Source: Sphingomonas sp. Leaf357
GTDB taxonomy: Bacteria > Pseudomonadota > Alphaproteobacteria > Sphingomonadales > Sphingomonadaceae
Length of the DNA: 64,000 nucleotides
Assembly: GCF_001423845.1 (NCBI RefSeq)
Contig: NZ_LMPM01000001.1
Coordinates: 2,065,398-2,129,397 of the forward strand
Reading direction: 5' to 3'
Below, piece by piece: positions 37,317 to 45,167 of the stretch (position 1 is its first letter; the number at the start of each line of letters is the position of its first letter). Both the position numbers and the translations under genes were made by a program. The notes beneath the pieces were generated by a model, which was not told the origin of the DNA, did not search any database, and saw nothing but the letters and a program-made list of their open reading frames with translations.

Positions 37317-38824
37317 GCGCAACACCCATCCCCCTGCACGAACGCATGGCTGGGGCGAAACCCTACAGCGCGCCCGAGGCCGAATCTGTCACGGTCAACG
37401 CCACGCCGTACCTGTGGCGCGATCCTGCCCAGATCAAGCCGCGTGAGTGGGTCTATGGCCGCTCGATCCAGCGCGGGCACGTTCGGGCAATCCTCGCCCC
37501 CGGCGCGGCTGGCAAGACGATCCTGAGCATCGGCGAGGCGCTGGCTATGGCGACAGGTCGCAGCCTGCTCGGCCAATCCGTGCCGGGTGGCCCTAAGCGG
37601 GTTTGGCTCTGGAACCTCGAAGACGATGGCGAGGAACTTGCGCGCATCATTCAGGCGGCGTGCAAGCATTGGTCGATTGGCCCCGAACACATCCGCGACA
37701 AGCTGTTTGTCGATAGCGCGCTGGAAGGCGCGGCGCTGAAGCTGGCAGTCTCGACGGCAACCGATGGGCTGGTCGTGAACCGTCCGCTGGTGACGGCCCT
37801 TACCGACGAGATGTTGGGCCGGGGAATTGACTATCTGCACGTCGATCCGTTCGTGTCGTCACACGCGGCGAATGAGAACGACAATATGGAGATCGACACG
37901 ATCGCCAAGGAGTGGGCCATGGTCGCGAAGAATGCAAAAGCGGGGATCGGCCTGGCGCATCACGTCAGCAAGGCCGGTGCGGCCGAAGTTACCGCGCTCT
38001 CCGGTCGGGGTGCCGTGGCGCTGATCAACGCTTGCCGCTCGGTGATGGTCCTCAACCGTATGAGCGACGAGGAAGCCCGCGGCTGGGGCATCGAGGAAGA
38101 GCGCCGTCGCCGATACTTCCGCGTGTACGATGACAAGAACAACCGCGCGCCACCGTCCGACAAATCGGATTGGTTCACCATGGCATCGGTCAGCCTCGGC
38201 AACGGCGAGAATGACGAAGGCGATAACATGGGCGTCGTCATCCCGTGGTCGCCGCCCGACGCATTCGAGGGCGTCACTCCGGAGGATCTCTTGGCTATCC
38301 AGCGCGTGATTGACGCCGTGAGTGGCAAGGAGCGCTATCGGGCGGATGTGCAGGCAGCGGCCTGGGTGGGGAAGCTGGTGGCCGACCATTTCGGCTTGAG
38401 CGCGGAAAGCAGCGTCAAGGCCGATCGCGCCCGGATCAATAAGATTCTGGGCACATGGTTCGCGACCGGCGCGCTGCTCAGGGTCGTGGACAGGGACGCC
38501 AAGGGCAATGATCGCACCTATGTCGAAGTCGGAACATGGGCCGTTCAAGGCGTCGCCCCCACCTCTGACAAGCAGGTGGGGAAAGGTGGGGAAGTGGGGG
38601 TCCTACAGCATCCCCACCCCACCTGCCCCCCTATAGGGGCAGGGGTGGGGAGGGTAGGTGCTGGCGGCAAATATCAAGGTGGGGAAAATCGAGGTGGGGA
38701 GGCTGCTGCTATCAATCCCGCGCTGGTTCGGTCGCCGGTCGTGTTCCCTGATCGCGGGCCGGCTCGATCAACGCGGGGCATGATCCGGGCAAAGGGTGAG
38801 ACAGGTGACGACTGGTCGATCTGA
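37313..38824 (+). CDS. RepA-like hexameric helicase (AAA_25)
   Basis: A 503-residue RecA-fold ATPase. Walker A is APGAAGKTIL (about 62-70) and Walker B is IDYLHVDPF (about 172-180), followed by GIGLAHHVSKAG as sensor region: the pattern of RSF1010 RepA-type replicative helicases. ATGA overlap with the primase. The C-terminal 90 residues are low-complexity (VGKGGEVGVLQHPHP..), encoded by repeated G-rich DNA. With the primase it forms a self-contained replication module. Confidence 0.88.
   Translation: MSATPIPLHERMAGAKPYSAPEAESVTVNATPYLWRDPAQIKPREWVYGRSIQRGHVRAILAPGAAGKTILSIGEALAMATGRSLLGQSVPGGPKRVWLWNLEDDGEELARIIQAACKHWSIGPEHIRDKLFVDSALEGAALKLAVSTATDGLVVNRPLVTALTDEMLGRGIDYLHVDPFVSSHAANENDNMEIDTIAKEWAMVAKNAKAGIGLAHHVSKAGAAEVTALSGRGAVALINACRSVMVLNRMSDEEARGWGIEEERRRRYFRVYDDKNNRAPPSDKSDWFTMASVSLGNGENDEGDNMGVVIPWSPPDAFEGVTPEDLLAIQRVIDAVSGKERYRADVQAAAWVGKLVADHFGLSAESSVKADRARINKILGTWFATGALLRVVDRDAKGNDRTYVEVGTWAVQGVAPTSDKQVGKGGEVGVLQHPHPTCPPIGAGVGRVGAGGKYQGGENRGGEAAAINPALVRSPVVFPDRGPARSTRGMIRAKGETGDDWSI
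38573..38700. repeat. G-rich AGGTGGGG repeats in the helicase gene tail
   Basis: AGGTGGGG occurs directly near 38574, 38584, 38677 and 38692, with related GTGGGG units between, and inverted as CCCCACCCCACCT near 38612-38624. The stretch could form G-quadruplexes or bind a protein; it lies inside coding sequence. Confidence 0.7.
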
Positions 38825-38865
38825 CGGACTGCGCCGGGTTGATACAGTCCCCCGCGCAGTCCGTC
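38823..38865. terminator. hairpin between convergent helicase and secreted-protein genes
   Basis: GACGGACTGCGC (38823-38834) and GCGCAGTCCGTC (38854-38865) are perfect 12-base inverted arms around 19 bases. It directly follows the helicase stop. No T-run, so terminator strength is uncertain. Confidence 0.6.
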
Positions 38866-39585
38866 TCAGGACTTGGCCAGGCGAAACGAGAATTGATGAT
38901 GGGTACCATCAAGATCGACATCGAGCAGTACAAGATCGTCCGCCTTCGCCTTCACGAGCTTATGCGCCACCACAATTCCGCCGTAGCCCGATTCAGGATC
39001 GAGGGTCGTCGTCTGAATAACCTCGTTCTGGATCCCCTCCAGTGTCTTGTTGAGGCCGATCTGAGACAACGCAATCGCAGCGCCGCCCGCCGCAACACTG
39101 GCGATCTGTCCGTCCGAAAGACCAGGGCGATCAATCACGGTGCGATAGACCCTTCCGGACGGGGCATAGGTCGTCACGGTCGTATTGTTGTTCTGAGCCG
39201 CTGCGGCTGCACCAGCCAGCATCGCGTAACCGAGCTGCGACCACATAGCGCGGCTCTTCGCCATCTTGGCGAGTTCATCCGCCGTATGGCACGGAGTCCT
39301 GACAGTGTTGTGGACAACGAACATGTTTTCGATGCCGACGTTTATCGCCTTCGCGCTCTTGTTGTAGACCGCCACCTTAAATTGCAGGCGACCATGATCC
39401 ATGCCCGGAAGCGGCACGACGCGAACGGCTGCGTCCGAAAGGTCGTCTTCAACTGTTGGAATGCCACGATCGTAGCGGATCGTCTGGCCGTCTGCAGCCA
39501 CGGGTTTAGCAACAAGCCCCCCTGCGATTGCAGGCGTAGAAACAACCAACGCGGCGCTGAACGCCACGACACCAAATGCTTTCAT
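38866..39585 (-). CDS. secreted hypothetical protein
   Basis: A 239-residue protein with a clear signal peptide (MKAFGVVAFSAALVVSTPAIA). The mature part contains beta-rich sequence, an Ala-rich helix near the middle (LGYAMLAGAAAAAQ) followed by NNNTTVTTYAPSGRVYRT, and a second Ala-rich helix. Periplasmic or outer-membrane location is likely. No known family. It is transcribed against the replication operon and may be cargo. Confidence 0.65.
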   Translation of the reverse strand: MKAFGVVAFSAALVVSTPAIAGGLVAKPVAADGQTIRYDRGIPTVEDDLSDAAVRVVPLPGMDHGRLQFKVAVYNKSAKAINVGIENMFVVHNTVRTPCHTADELAKMAKSRAMWSQLGYAMLAGAAAAAQNNNTTVTTYAPSGRVYRTVIDRPGLSDGQIASVAAGGAAIALSQIGLNKTLEGIQNEVIQTTTLDPESGYGGIVVAHKLVKAKADDLVLLDVDLDGTHHQFSFRLAKS

Positions 39586-40037
39586 TTTCAGACCCCCTTC
39601 GAACCCGCTCCCCAGCCGGGCTAACTAAAATGCTCATCGCGTCGAAGCGCGCAATTGTCCATGGCCTGTCAGTGGTTATCGAACTCAGAACGGTTCTGAT
39701 CTGCTCCTAGGGCAGTGCAAAGCCGAAGCATTGGACCGCGCCGGCGAGCGACGGTATTTCGTGCGCAGGGGCATGAGGCACGGGACGCACCCGACGATAG
39801 AGCCGTTGATGCTATGGGAGTTTGGGAGATCGATTCGGTGATGCCAGCCGTGGCATGGCGCGGCGCGCCAATCGCAGGATCGTCACCGTTGCGCATAAAA
39901 TTCATCGCCGACGTGCTGACTATTCGAACCGACAAGACTGACTCGACGGCGAAGATAGTGGTTGATACATGCCTTGGATGCCCTCGCCCCCGGCACAGCC
40001 GACCCTCTCGGGAACACTCCCCAAAATTAATTGTTCT
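39586..40037. other. gene-free spacer with a 15-bp palindrome
   Basis: About 450 bases upstream of both the leftward secreted-protein gene and the rightward toxin-like gene. TCAGAAC-G-GTTCTGA (39685-39699) is a perfect palindrome and a candidate operator. A 164-codon frame crosses here but overlaps the better-supported toxin gene and has poor codon use, so I do not call it. Confidence 0.5.
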
Positions 40038-40055
40038 TATACTGGAAACGGTATA
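40038..40055. promoter_or_regulatory. candidate autoregulatory operator of the toxin-antitoxin-like pair
   Basis: TATAC (40038-40042) and GTATA (40051-40055) are inverted around 8 bases, overlap a possible -10 (TATACT) and touch the toxin start codon. TATAC/GTATA half-sites are typical of type II toxin-antitoxin operators. Confidence 0.45.
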
Positions 40056-40462
40056 TGAGCGTCATCGGCTACCAGATGCTCATCGCTACCGGTGCCGCCT
40101 TGGATATGGAAAAATGCCGTTCGGAGGATGCATATGCCGCTGCTACAATCTCTGCACATTTGCGAGAACTGCGTGGCGATCCGAACATATGTGCTCGGCT
40201 TGTCGATGAGCACTATTCAGATGAGGTGATCGGCGATGTTGAGCCGGTCTGGTCGCTTCAGTCGAAGCGTATCAACGCCTATCGTGTGAAATATCTACTG
40301 CTTGGCCGTTGGCGGCTGATTACGGGCGCTGACTGGCCCAAAAAGCGCATCGTGGTCCTCGCGGTGATGCCTCGTGATGCTGATTACGAAAAAAACCGCG
40401 GACTGTGGGAAAGAATTGAGAATGAATATGACGAACTCGGCTTCCCGTACCTGGGACGGTGA
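40055..40462 (+). CDS. RelE/HigB-like toxin candidate
   Basis: A 135-residue protein. The C-terminal part (INAYRVKYLLLGRWRLITGADW..KRIVVLAVMPRDADYEK) follows the RelE/ParE pattern of basic beta strands ending in the R-D-x-x-Y motif. The N-terminal 60 residues are longer than in typical toxins. An XRE antitoxin-like gene follows with overlap, the toxin-first order of HigBA. The start at 40055 leaves almost no leader; an internal ATG at 40106 is an alternative. Base composition is more AT-rich than the neighbours, a sign of separate origin. Confidence 0.5.
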   Translation: MSVIGYQMLIATGAALDMEKCRSEDAYAAATISAHLRELRGDPNICARLVDEHYSDEVIGDVEPVWSLQSKRINAYRVKYLLLGRWRLITGADWPKKRIVVLAVMPRDADYEKNRGLWERIENEYDELGFPYLGR

Positions 40463-40880
40463 TCAGCTCAACGTTACTCGCGCTGACGGAGGCAGAGTTA
40501 CGGCAACCCGCATCCAAGCCGCCGAATTGATCTTGCTGGATTTTGCTAATTCGCATCCTGTACCCGATTGCGCGCATGGGTTAGATGATTTTCTTGATCG
40601 ATTTGATACCCACGAAGATATTGCTGAGCACCTTCCTGCTGCGCGTCAAGAGATTGCGCGCGAGCGGGCGACAGGTGGCAGCCCGGTGACGATCTCGACG
40701 CTGCGGCTTCAAAAAGGCATGTCCCAAATGCAGTTAGCTGAGGCAATTGGTACTAGCCAATCGATGCTTTCATTAATTGAAACACGTCGCCAGAAACCAG
40801 GTGAAGAAACTATACGGGCGCTCGCGCGGGAGCTTAACGTCTCGTTCGACGCTTTGATGGACGCCCTTGATAATGGCTGA
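40428..40880 (+). CDS. XRE-family antitoxin-like regulator
   Basis: A 150-residue protein with a C-terminal Cro/C1 helix-turn-helix (LRLQKGMSQMQLAEAIGTSQ, then SMLSLIETRRQKPGEETIRALARELNV, about 88-135). The N-terminal half is acidic and could bind the partner toxin. It overlaps the toxin gene by 35 bases. Probably represses the shared promoter, whose TATAC/GTATA repeat lies at the toxin start. An ATG at 40422 is an equal alternative start. Confidence 0.65.
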   Translation: MTNSASRTWDGDQLNVTRADGGRVTATRIQAAELILLDFANSHPVPDCAHGLDDFLDRFDTHEDIAEHLPAARQEIARERATGGSPVTISTLRLQKGMSQMQLAEAIGTSQSMLSLIETRRQKPGEETIRALARELNVSFDALMDALDNG

Positions 40881-41385
40881 AGCGACCATAGAAGCCTTTG
40901 TGCTATTCTGTGAGGATCTTCGCCATGAGAGTGGAGGGAAGCAGAGCCTGCTTGGTGTTTTGGGCGGCAGTTTATTCATTCCAGAAGGAACGACAGTCGT
41001 AGAGACACTGAAGGCGGTCCTTATCGCTCGCATTCAGGGAACTCGCTCCGTTGAGATAACTGTTAGCGTTCGTGCTCATATTGACGGTAAAACATTGGGA
41101 CCGGATGAGGATTACAGTGCGACTTTTTCTCAGGACTCTCACGACAAAGCTGATAAATGGACATTGCAACTCGCTGCAGATCTCGCCGGGTTGAAGCTTG
41201 GAAAAGAAAACGCCATTGTGACAAGCTGCAAAATAAACGATGTTGTGGCAACGGCAAGTCTTCCACTGATCTTCGGCGACGGAATATCGATTAGAGATAG
41301 TCAGATTGAGAACGAGGTTGGCGGACAGGCTGAGCCTTTACCTATCGCTTCACGAAAATCACGTAAAAAGTCTCGAGCGAATTAG
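40873..41385 (+). CDS. DUF6941-like hypothetical protein
   Basis: A 170-residue protein starting at ATG 40873, 8 bases inside the XRE gene. FVLFCEDLRHESGGKQSLLGVLGG at the N-terminus resembles DUF6941 proteins (pattern CEDIR..GGK.SL.G), which have no known role. Beta-rich middle, then a Lys/Arg-rich tail (SRKSRKKSRAN). Low GC relative to the island. Grouped with the toxin-antitoxin-like pair, so possibly part of the same cargo cassette. Family call is from memory of the motif only. Confidence 0.5.
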   Translation: MAEATIEAFVLFCEDLRHESGGKQSLLGVLGGSLFIPEGTTVVETLKAVLIARIQGTRSVEITVSVRAHIDGKTLGPDEDYSATFSQDSHDKADKWTLQLAADLAGLKLGKENAIVTSCKINDVVATASLPLIFGDGISIRDSQIENEVGGQAEPLPIASRKSRKKSRAN

Positions 41386-41725
41386 CCATCCGCCAATAGG
41401 GCACAATTAAAAGGACTTCGCGACAAGAGCGATGTTCCTCTACGCAATTCAAACGGCGGTGCGGGCCACGCTTGACGGAAACGCATCCGCACCAGCCGCG
41501 GCCTTAGCTTGGAAGCCCGAGACCCTGTATCGCGATCTAAAGATGTCATAGGTCCAGCACTTGCCGAACTTTGCCGCGCCAGAAATTTGCCCTGCAACGC
41601 TCAAGCTTTGCAGAGTGCCCTGACAGCCCGGTCATTCGTCCGACTTCTCCGATCACAGCGCTCAGCCTGATACGTCGCCACATGGTACCCTTTCTTTGCG
41701 CTGCGCGTCGGCGTCGATCGAAATG

Positions 41726-41890
41726 CTATTGGCACTATTGGCACTAATGGCATGGGGTGTCTCGCTTCATCTCCCCGCCAGCCCCCTCGCGCGGCGTAGG
41801 CTAAAAAAGGTCTATCTATCTATCTAACTATTTTGAGAGAGGGCGTGAGGCGCTGACGGTCCATGCCATTAGTGCCGTTAGTGCCAATAG
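41726..41890. repeat. inverted iteron array, candidate replication origin
   Basis: The left arm (41726-41755) holds three tandem 9-mers, CTATTGGCA CTATTGGCA and CTAATGGCA; the right arm (41861-41890) holds three in inverse orientation, TGCCATTAG TGCCGTTAG and TGCCAATAG. The 30-base arms match at 28 positions. The 105-base core has a T/A-rich stretch with four TCTA units (41811-41825). It lies in a 630-base non-coding gap of an element that encodes primase and helicase, as expected of an origin. Confidence 0.6.
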
Positions 41891-41964
41891 GTCGGCCGCT
41901 GCGCTCTGCGGGGCATGAGGAAAGATGCCTTAACCGATCTCCCTGCCGCCATTTCTACAAGCAA

Positions 41965-41992
41965 GCGCGCGTGCGCGCGTTATATATATATA
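41965..41992. other. alternating purine-pyrimidine tract
   Basis: GCGCGCGTGCGCGCGT runs directly into TATATATATATA. The first part is prone to Z-DNA, the second to easy melting. It lies just downstream of the iteron array and upstream of the next gene. The rest of the gap 41386-41725 shows no gene. Confidence 0.55.
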
Positions 41993-42056
41993 GAATATAA
42001 GGGGCGGCTAAGCAGTGCCGATTGATCTTGGCCGCGAGCGTTCGAAAGGCAAAAGA

Positions 42057-42842
42057 ATGAGTTCACGCCGCCCCCCAGGGATTCAACCGCCGCGTCACGT
42101 CTCGAATTCGTTTGGTAGTCGGCCGCCTTGGCGTGATGGGTTCGCTCCGCCTGAAATGCGCCCGAGTGAGACGACGCTCGTCTTCAAAGCCCAACAATGC
42201 CCTGTCGTTAACCTCGATCCGGTCGAGCCAGGGGTGCCGATGTACAAATACGTCGATCTCTCGCACGCCCATCATTTGGAACGAGGCTCGATTAAGATCG
42301 GAACACTTCGTAGTTACGGCCTTCTCGAAAGCGAAAGGAGAGACGCCGAAGAGCATTCGATATTTCGACCGGGCAGTGACCTTCGTGCCGGCAACCCGAA
42401 ACATCGCGCGTATCTGGAAGGATCTGGGCTCTTTGCTTTTAGTGGCGAGGGTCGCCAGTCCTCCATTAAAAATGTCAACATCGAGACAACCGGCAGCGAC
42501 CTGAATTGCGTATGTTTCTCCGAGGCGGATGATTGCGGGAAGGGCTTCGGTGCCGAGCAAGCTCTCTTTCGCATTGACGATCCGGCAGCGCTCGCTGAGC
42601 GTTTAACTATCGTGGCGGGAATACGAAGCCCGTGGCACATCGGCCGCGTACGCTACAAAGAGCGGGTTGCAAATCTGAATGGTGACGAAGCCGAGCAGCC
42701 GAACCCATTTGTTAAACCGGCGCGGTTCTCGGGTGAGCAAGAGGTTCGGATCATATGGGAGAACCCTACCGATAGTGAACTGTCGATCATTTGTGGAAGC
42801 GCGGACGCTCAAATTGCAAAGCTCATGACACGCATTAGGTAA
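42057..42842 (+). CDS. DUF2971-like hypothetical protein
   Basis: A 261-residue protein. MYKYVDLSHAHHLERGSIKIG and the later CVCFSEADD and PFVKPARFSGEQEVRIIWEN follow the layout of DUF2971-type proteins (KY..L..G.I..., CFS, E.E.RI). Some members of that group are linked to phage defence, but no activity is visible here. ATG 42057 has AAAGG at 7 bases; a GTG at 42015 with AAGGGG upstream would add 14 residues. Stands alone, with the origin-like gap before it; likely cargo. Confidence 0.55.
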   Translation: MSSRRPPGIQPPRHVSNSFGSRPPWRDGFAPPEMRPSETTLVFKAQQCPVVNLDPVEPGVPMYKYVDLSHAHHLERGSIKIGTLRSYGLLESERRDAEEHSIFRPGSDLRAGNPKHRAYLEGSGLFAFSGEGRQSSIKNVNIETTGSDLNCVCFSEADDCGKGFGAEQALFRIDDPAALAERLTIVAGIRSPWHIGRVRYKERVANLNGDEAEQPNPFVKPARFSGEQEVRIIWENPTDSELSIICGSADAQIAKLMTRIR

Positions 42843-42933
42843 CGGTTGGGCCTGCACACTCTAAAGTAGACCGAATTAGAAATGGCCCCACCGCCTCCAG
42901 TGGGGCCGCTTCGCTACCGCTCTGTTTTGGCGG

Positions 42934-43203
42934 TCAACGATAATCGTCGGGGTCGTCGTCTTCGCCGGGATCCGCAAGCGGACAACCGGGCTGCGCGTGG
43001 TGGTCGAGCCAGTGCGACCAAAAATCGTCTTCGGCATTTTCGCCATCCCGCTCGTCGCCGTTCGGCTCCAAGTCGTCGTCGCCGTCGATCTCGTCCAGGC
43101 GCTCAATCAGCCGTTCGGTGAGGCGTGATAGCATCGGGCGTGAAAGCGATGGGATGACGCGCAGCATCGGCGCGAGTTGGTCGAGTTGCAGGACACTCGC
43201 CAT
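42934..43203 (-). CDS. small acidic hypothetical protein
   Basis: An 89-residue protein, last of a four-gene leftward group. The first 40 residues are helical; the rest is very acidic (DEIDGDDDLEPNGDERDGENAEDD). No family recognised; acidic mimicry of DNA is conceivable but speculative. Its ATG overlaps the upstream gene's stop (ATGA). Confidence 0.6.
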   Translation of the reverse strand: MASVLQLDQLAPMLRVIPSLSRPMLSRLTERLIERLDEIDGDDDLEPNGDERDGENAEDDFWSHWLDHHAQPGCPLADPGEDDDPDDYR

Positions 43204-43430
43204 CACTGCACCTCTCCATTCTGGCGCTGCTCGATCGTCCAGCGGACGGCCTCGACGCGCTCGGGCTTGCCGACGATCTCGGCCATGATCGGCGTCAGCT
43301 CGTCGGCGGGACAATCCTGCACGACTAGCCAGAGCTTGCGGCCGGAGGCGAGGGCATAACCCCCGCCGATCGCGACCAGTGCGGACAGCCAAGCGGCTGC
43401 GTCGAAGGTGGGGCGCATCTGCGTTGCCAT
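43203..43430 (-). CDS. small hypothetical protein
   Basis: A 75-residue protein, MATQMRPTFDAAAWLSALVA onward. The middle could be a small beta-alpha unit (GRKLWLVVQDCPADELTPIMAEIVGKPERVEAV). Third gene of the leftward group, 3 bases after the preceding one and overlapping the next. Function unknown. Confidence 0.6.
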   Translation of the reverse strand: MATQMRPTFDAAAWLSALVAIGGGYALASGRKLWLVVQDCPADELTPIMAEIVGKPERVEAVRWTIEQRQNGEVQ

Positions 43431-43433
43431 CGC

Positions 43434-43886
43434 TCAGCCCTCCACCACGCCGGTGCGCATCCGGCGCTTGAAGAACACACGGTTTGCCTCGTCGCGAAAC
43501 TCCGGCCCGATCGCTTCGTGATCTTCATCGGTCTCGCAGCACAAGAAGTCGAACAGGGTATCTGTGGCTATCAGAAGCGCTTCGGCCTGCAAATCAACGC
43601 CGCCGCCTGTCTGGTCGTGGGCCGCGCCTACGATATGGAATTGAAGCGTCATCGCTTCGCGCCGTGTGTCCGGCACCTGATAAAGCAGGGCCATGCGGAG
43701 GGCGTCAATTTCTCTGCCCAAAACGTGCATTGCGGCCTCGGCTTCCCATCGTTCGCGAGCGGACCCATGCGTCCGCGCTTCGCTTTCGGCGTTGCTGACG
43801 GTCACGAGTTCAGCGGATGCTTGCTCGAAGCGAGTGTGGAGCGCGTTGATGCACGATGGCATGACGGCGTTGGTGGCGGTCTTCAT
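43434..43886 (-). CDS. hypothetical protein
   Basis: A 150-residue protein, mainly helical; the N-terminal half (residues about 10-70) has coiled-coil-like heptads (LHTRFEQASAELVTVSNAES), the C-terminal half contains FLCCETDEDHEAIGPEFR. No known family. Second gene of the leftward group, 3 bases after the 43890-44198 gene. Confidence 0.6.
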   Translation of the reverse strand: MKTATNAVMPSCINALHTRFEQASAELVTVSNAESEARTHGSARERWEAEAAMHVLGREIDALRMALLYQVPDTRREAMTLQFHIVGAAHDQTGGGVDLQAEALLIATDTLFDFLCCETDEDHEAIGPEFRDEANRVFFKRRMRTGVVEG

Positions 43887-43889
43887 CGC

Positions 43890-44198
43890 TCAAGCCTCCC
43901 GCGCTGCAAGCCGGCGAACGTCGGCGATGACGGCAAAGGCGTCGTACCTGTCGAGATGATCCGCATCGGGATACTCGCTCAAGATCAGCTCACACTTCTC
44001 GGCGAGGGCCGCGAGCGAGGGGGCGGGGTGTTTGGTCAATGCCTGCAACGCGCTGCCGGAAGCATTGTGCGCCACGTCGAAAGCGGCGTCGTCGGAAGCT
44101 GGTACGCTGTTCAGGACGGCAATGGCGGTCTTATATTCTCCGACAAGGCGCTTCCATTCGGTCTCGCGCTCGGGCGTGTTGGTGGTATGTATGGTCAT
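43890..44198 (-). CDS. hypothetical protein, first of a leftward four-gene group
   Basis: A 102-residue helical protein of the kind often seen next to regulators in phages and islands (TEWKRLVGEYKTAIAVLNSV.., ending DAFAVIADVRRLAAREA). GAGGATC precedes the ATG. All four genes of the group are spaced by 3 bases or overlap, so one promoter in the divergent region 44199-44352 should drive them. No function can be named. Confidence 0.65.
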   Translation of the reverse strand: MTIHTTNTPERETEWKRLVGEYKTAIAVLNSVPASDDAAFDVAHNASGSALQALTKHPAPSLAALAEKCELILSEYPDADHLDRYDAFAVIADVRRLAAREA

Positions 44199-44270
44199 AT
44201 TCGTGATCCTCGGTCCTGAGGGTTGCGATAGGGCCGGGGCGGTGTTGCAAGCGCCGCCTCGTCCCGTTTG

Positions 44271-44289
44271 CTTAACCGGAATAGTTAAG
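44271..44289. promoter_or_regulatory. inverted repeat in divergent promoter region
   Basis: CTTAAC-CGGAATA-GTTAAG has perfect 6-base arms and lies between the leftward four-gene group and the XRE gene. It is a plausible operator for that XRE protein. Confidence 0.4.
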
Positions 44290-44352
44290 ACCGTATTGAA
44301 TTGCGTGTTCTATTGGCTTGCGTCAACCCCTAAAGCGTATTAAATATGCGTT

Positions 44353-44592
44353 ATGGCAATCACACCAACGCAATCGCGCATGGCGCGGGCGGCTTTAGGG
44401 CTGTCGATCATCGATCTAGGCAAAGCGGCTGGTGTCCGCGCGGCGACGGTGTCGAACTTCGAAAGCGGGGGTGATGCTTACGCTTCCACAATTGCTAAGC
44501 TGCAAACGGCGCTGGAGACCCGGGGGGTCGCCTTCGTCGGCGACGGGGAAGCTTCGCTAAATGGGGGCGAAGGGGTTCGTCTACGTCTGTAA
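44353..44592 (+). CDS. small XRE-family transcriptional regulator
   Basis: A 79-residue Cro/C1-type protein: RMARAALGLSIIDLGKAAGV then RAATVSNFESGGDAYASTIAKLQTAL, with little else. This short form is common in alphaproteobacteria. Divergent from the four-gene group, it probably controls that promoter and its own. The C-terminus (GVRLRL) is the usual end of the family. After it, 44593-44746 holds nothing visible. Confidence 0.8.
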   Translation: MAITPTQSRMARAALGLSIIDLGKAAGVRAATVSNFESGGDAYASTIAKLQTALETRGVAFVGDGEASLNGGEGVRLRL

Positions 44593-44746
44593 TGTTCCTG
44601 ACTGGGGAGCCATGCCTAGGGCTTAAGGCGCTATGAATCCTTCGTAAACTTGAACCACACTAGCCTAGTGCCCACGCCGGAAACCACACGCTAACCCCGA
44701 GCGAACCAAATTTGACAAAGTTGGAACGCTGCCGCAGCCTGCCGCA

Positions 44747-44962
44747 ATGCGCTCAGTTGCTCGTATCGTTGGCATTGTCTGGATGGCGGCTTGCGTCTGC
44801 CTGTGGCTATGGGCCGGCGCTGGCGCGACTGTTGGCGATGGGGCGAGCTGGGCGGCACCCGGGATGTTGCGTGATAGCCGTCTGGGCATAACCTTGCTCC
44901 CGATCTTGCTGGGTGGCGTAGGCTTCCTCATATGGAATTGGGGCCGCAAGACCTCGCTCTAG
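44747..44962 (+). CDS. possible small membrane protein
   Basis: A 71-residue frame with two hydrophobic segments (IVGIVWMAACVCLWLWAGAG and LGITLLPILLGGVGFLIWNWG) separated by a short polar loop and ending in RKTSL. No good ribosome site. The regular hydrophobic pattern favours a real gene; it could be holin-like, but nothing proves this. From 44963 to 45167 no gene is seen. Confidence 0.4.
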   Translation: MRSVARIVGIVWMAACVCLWLWAGAGATVGDGASWAAPGMLRDSRLGITLLPILLGGVGFLIWNWGRKTSL

Positions 44963-45167
44963 TTCGGTCGCGCTGTCGCGCTATACTTGCCCCAAGCTGA
45001 CATTTGTTAACGCGGTACAGCCCGCGCCGCTTGTCGCGCATCGGTGCCAGTTGCGAGGATGAATTCGCTGGACTTTTGCCCCACCTTCCGCTAGGGAATT
45101 GGTACGGGACACCCCTTCGCGGATCCTGCTTTTTTGGCCCTTTTACCCAGAAGCAGAGACAGCGCCG

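Noticed and set aside
39715-40209. 164-codon rightward frame upstream of the toxin-like gene
   Set aside because: Overlaps the better-supported toxin-like frame, lacks a ribosome site and has Arg/Cys-rich out-of-frame composition.
41811-41825. TCTA microsatellite as phase-variable switch
   Set aside because: It is outside any coding frame I can support and only about four units long; more likely part of the AT-rich origin core.
41726-41890. CRISPR array from the repeated 9-mers
   Set aside because: Units are 9 bases, contiguous and inverted between arms, without spacers or cas genes.
43518-44219. 233-codon rightward frame over the leftward four-gene group
   Set aside because: The four leftward genes show coupled starts and stops and ribosome sites; this frame is their complement.
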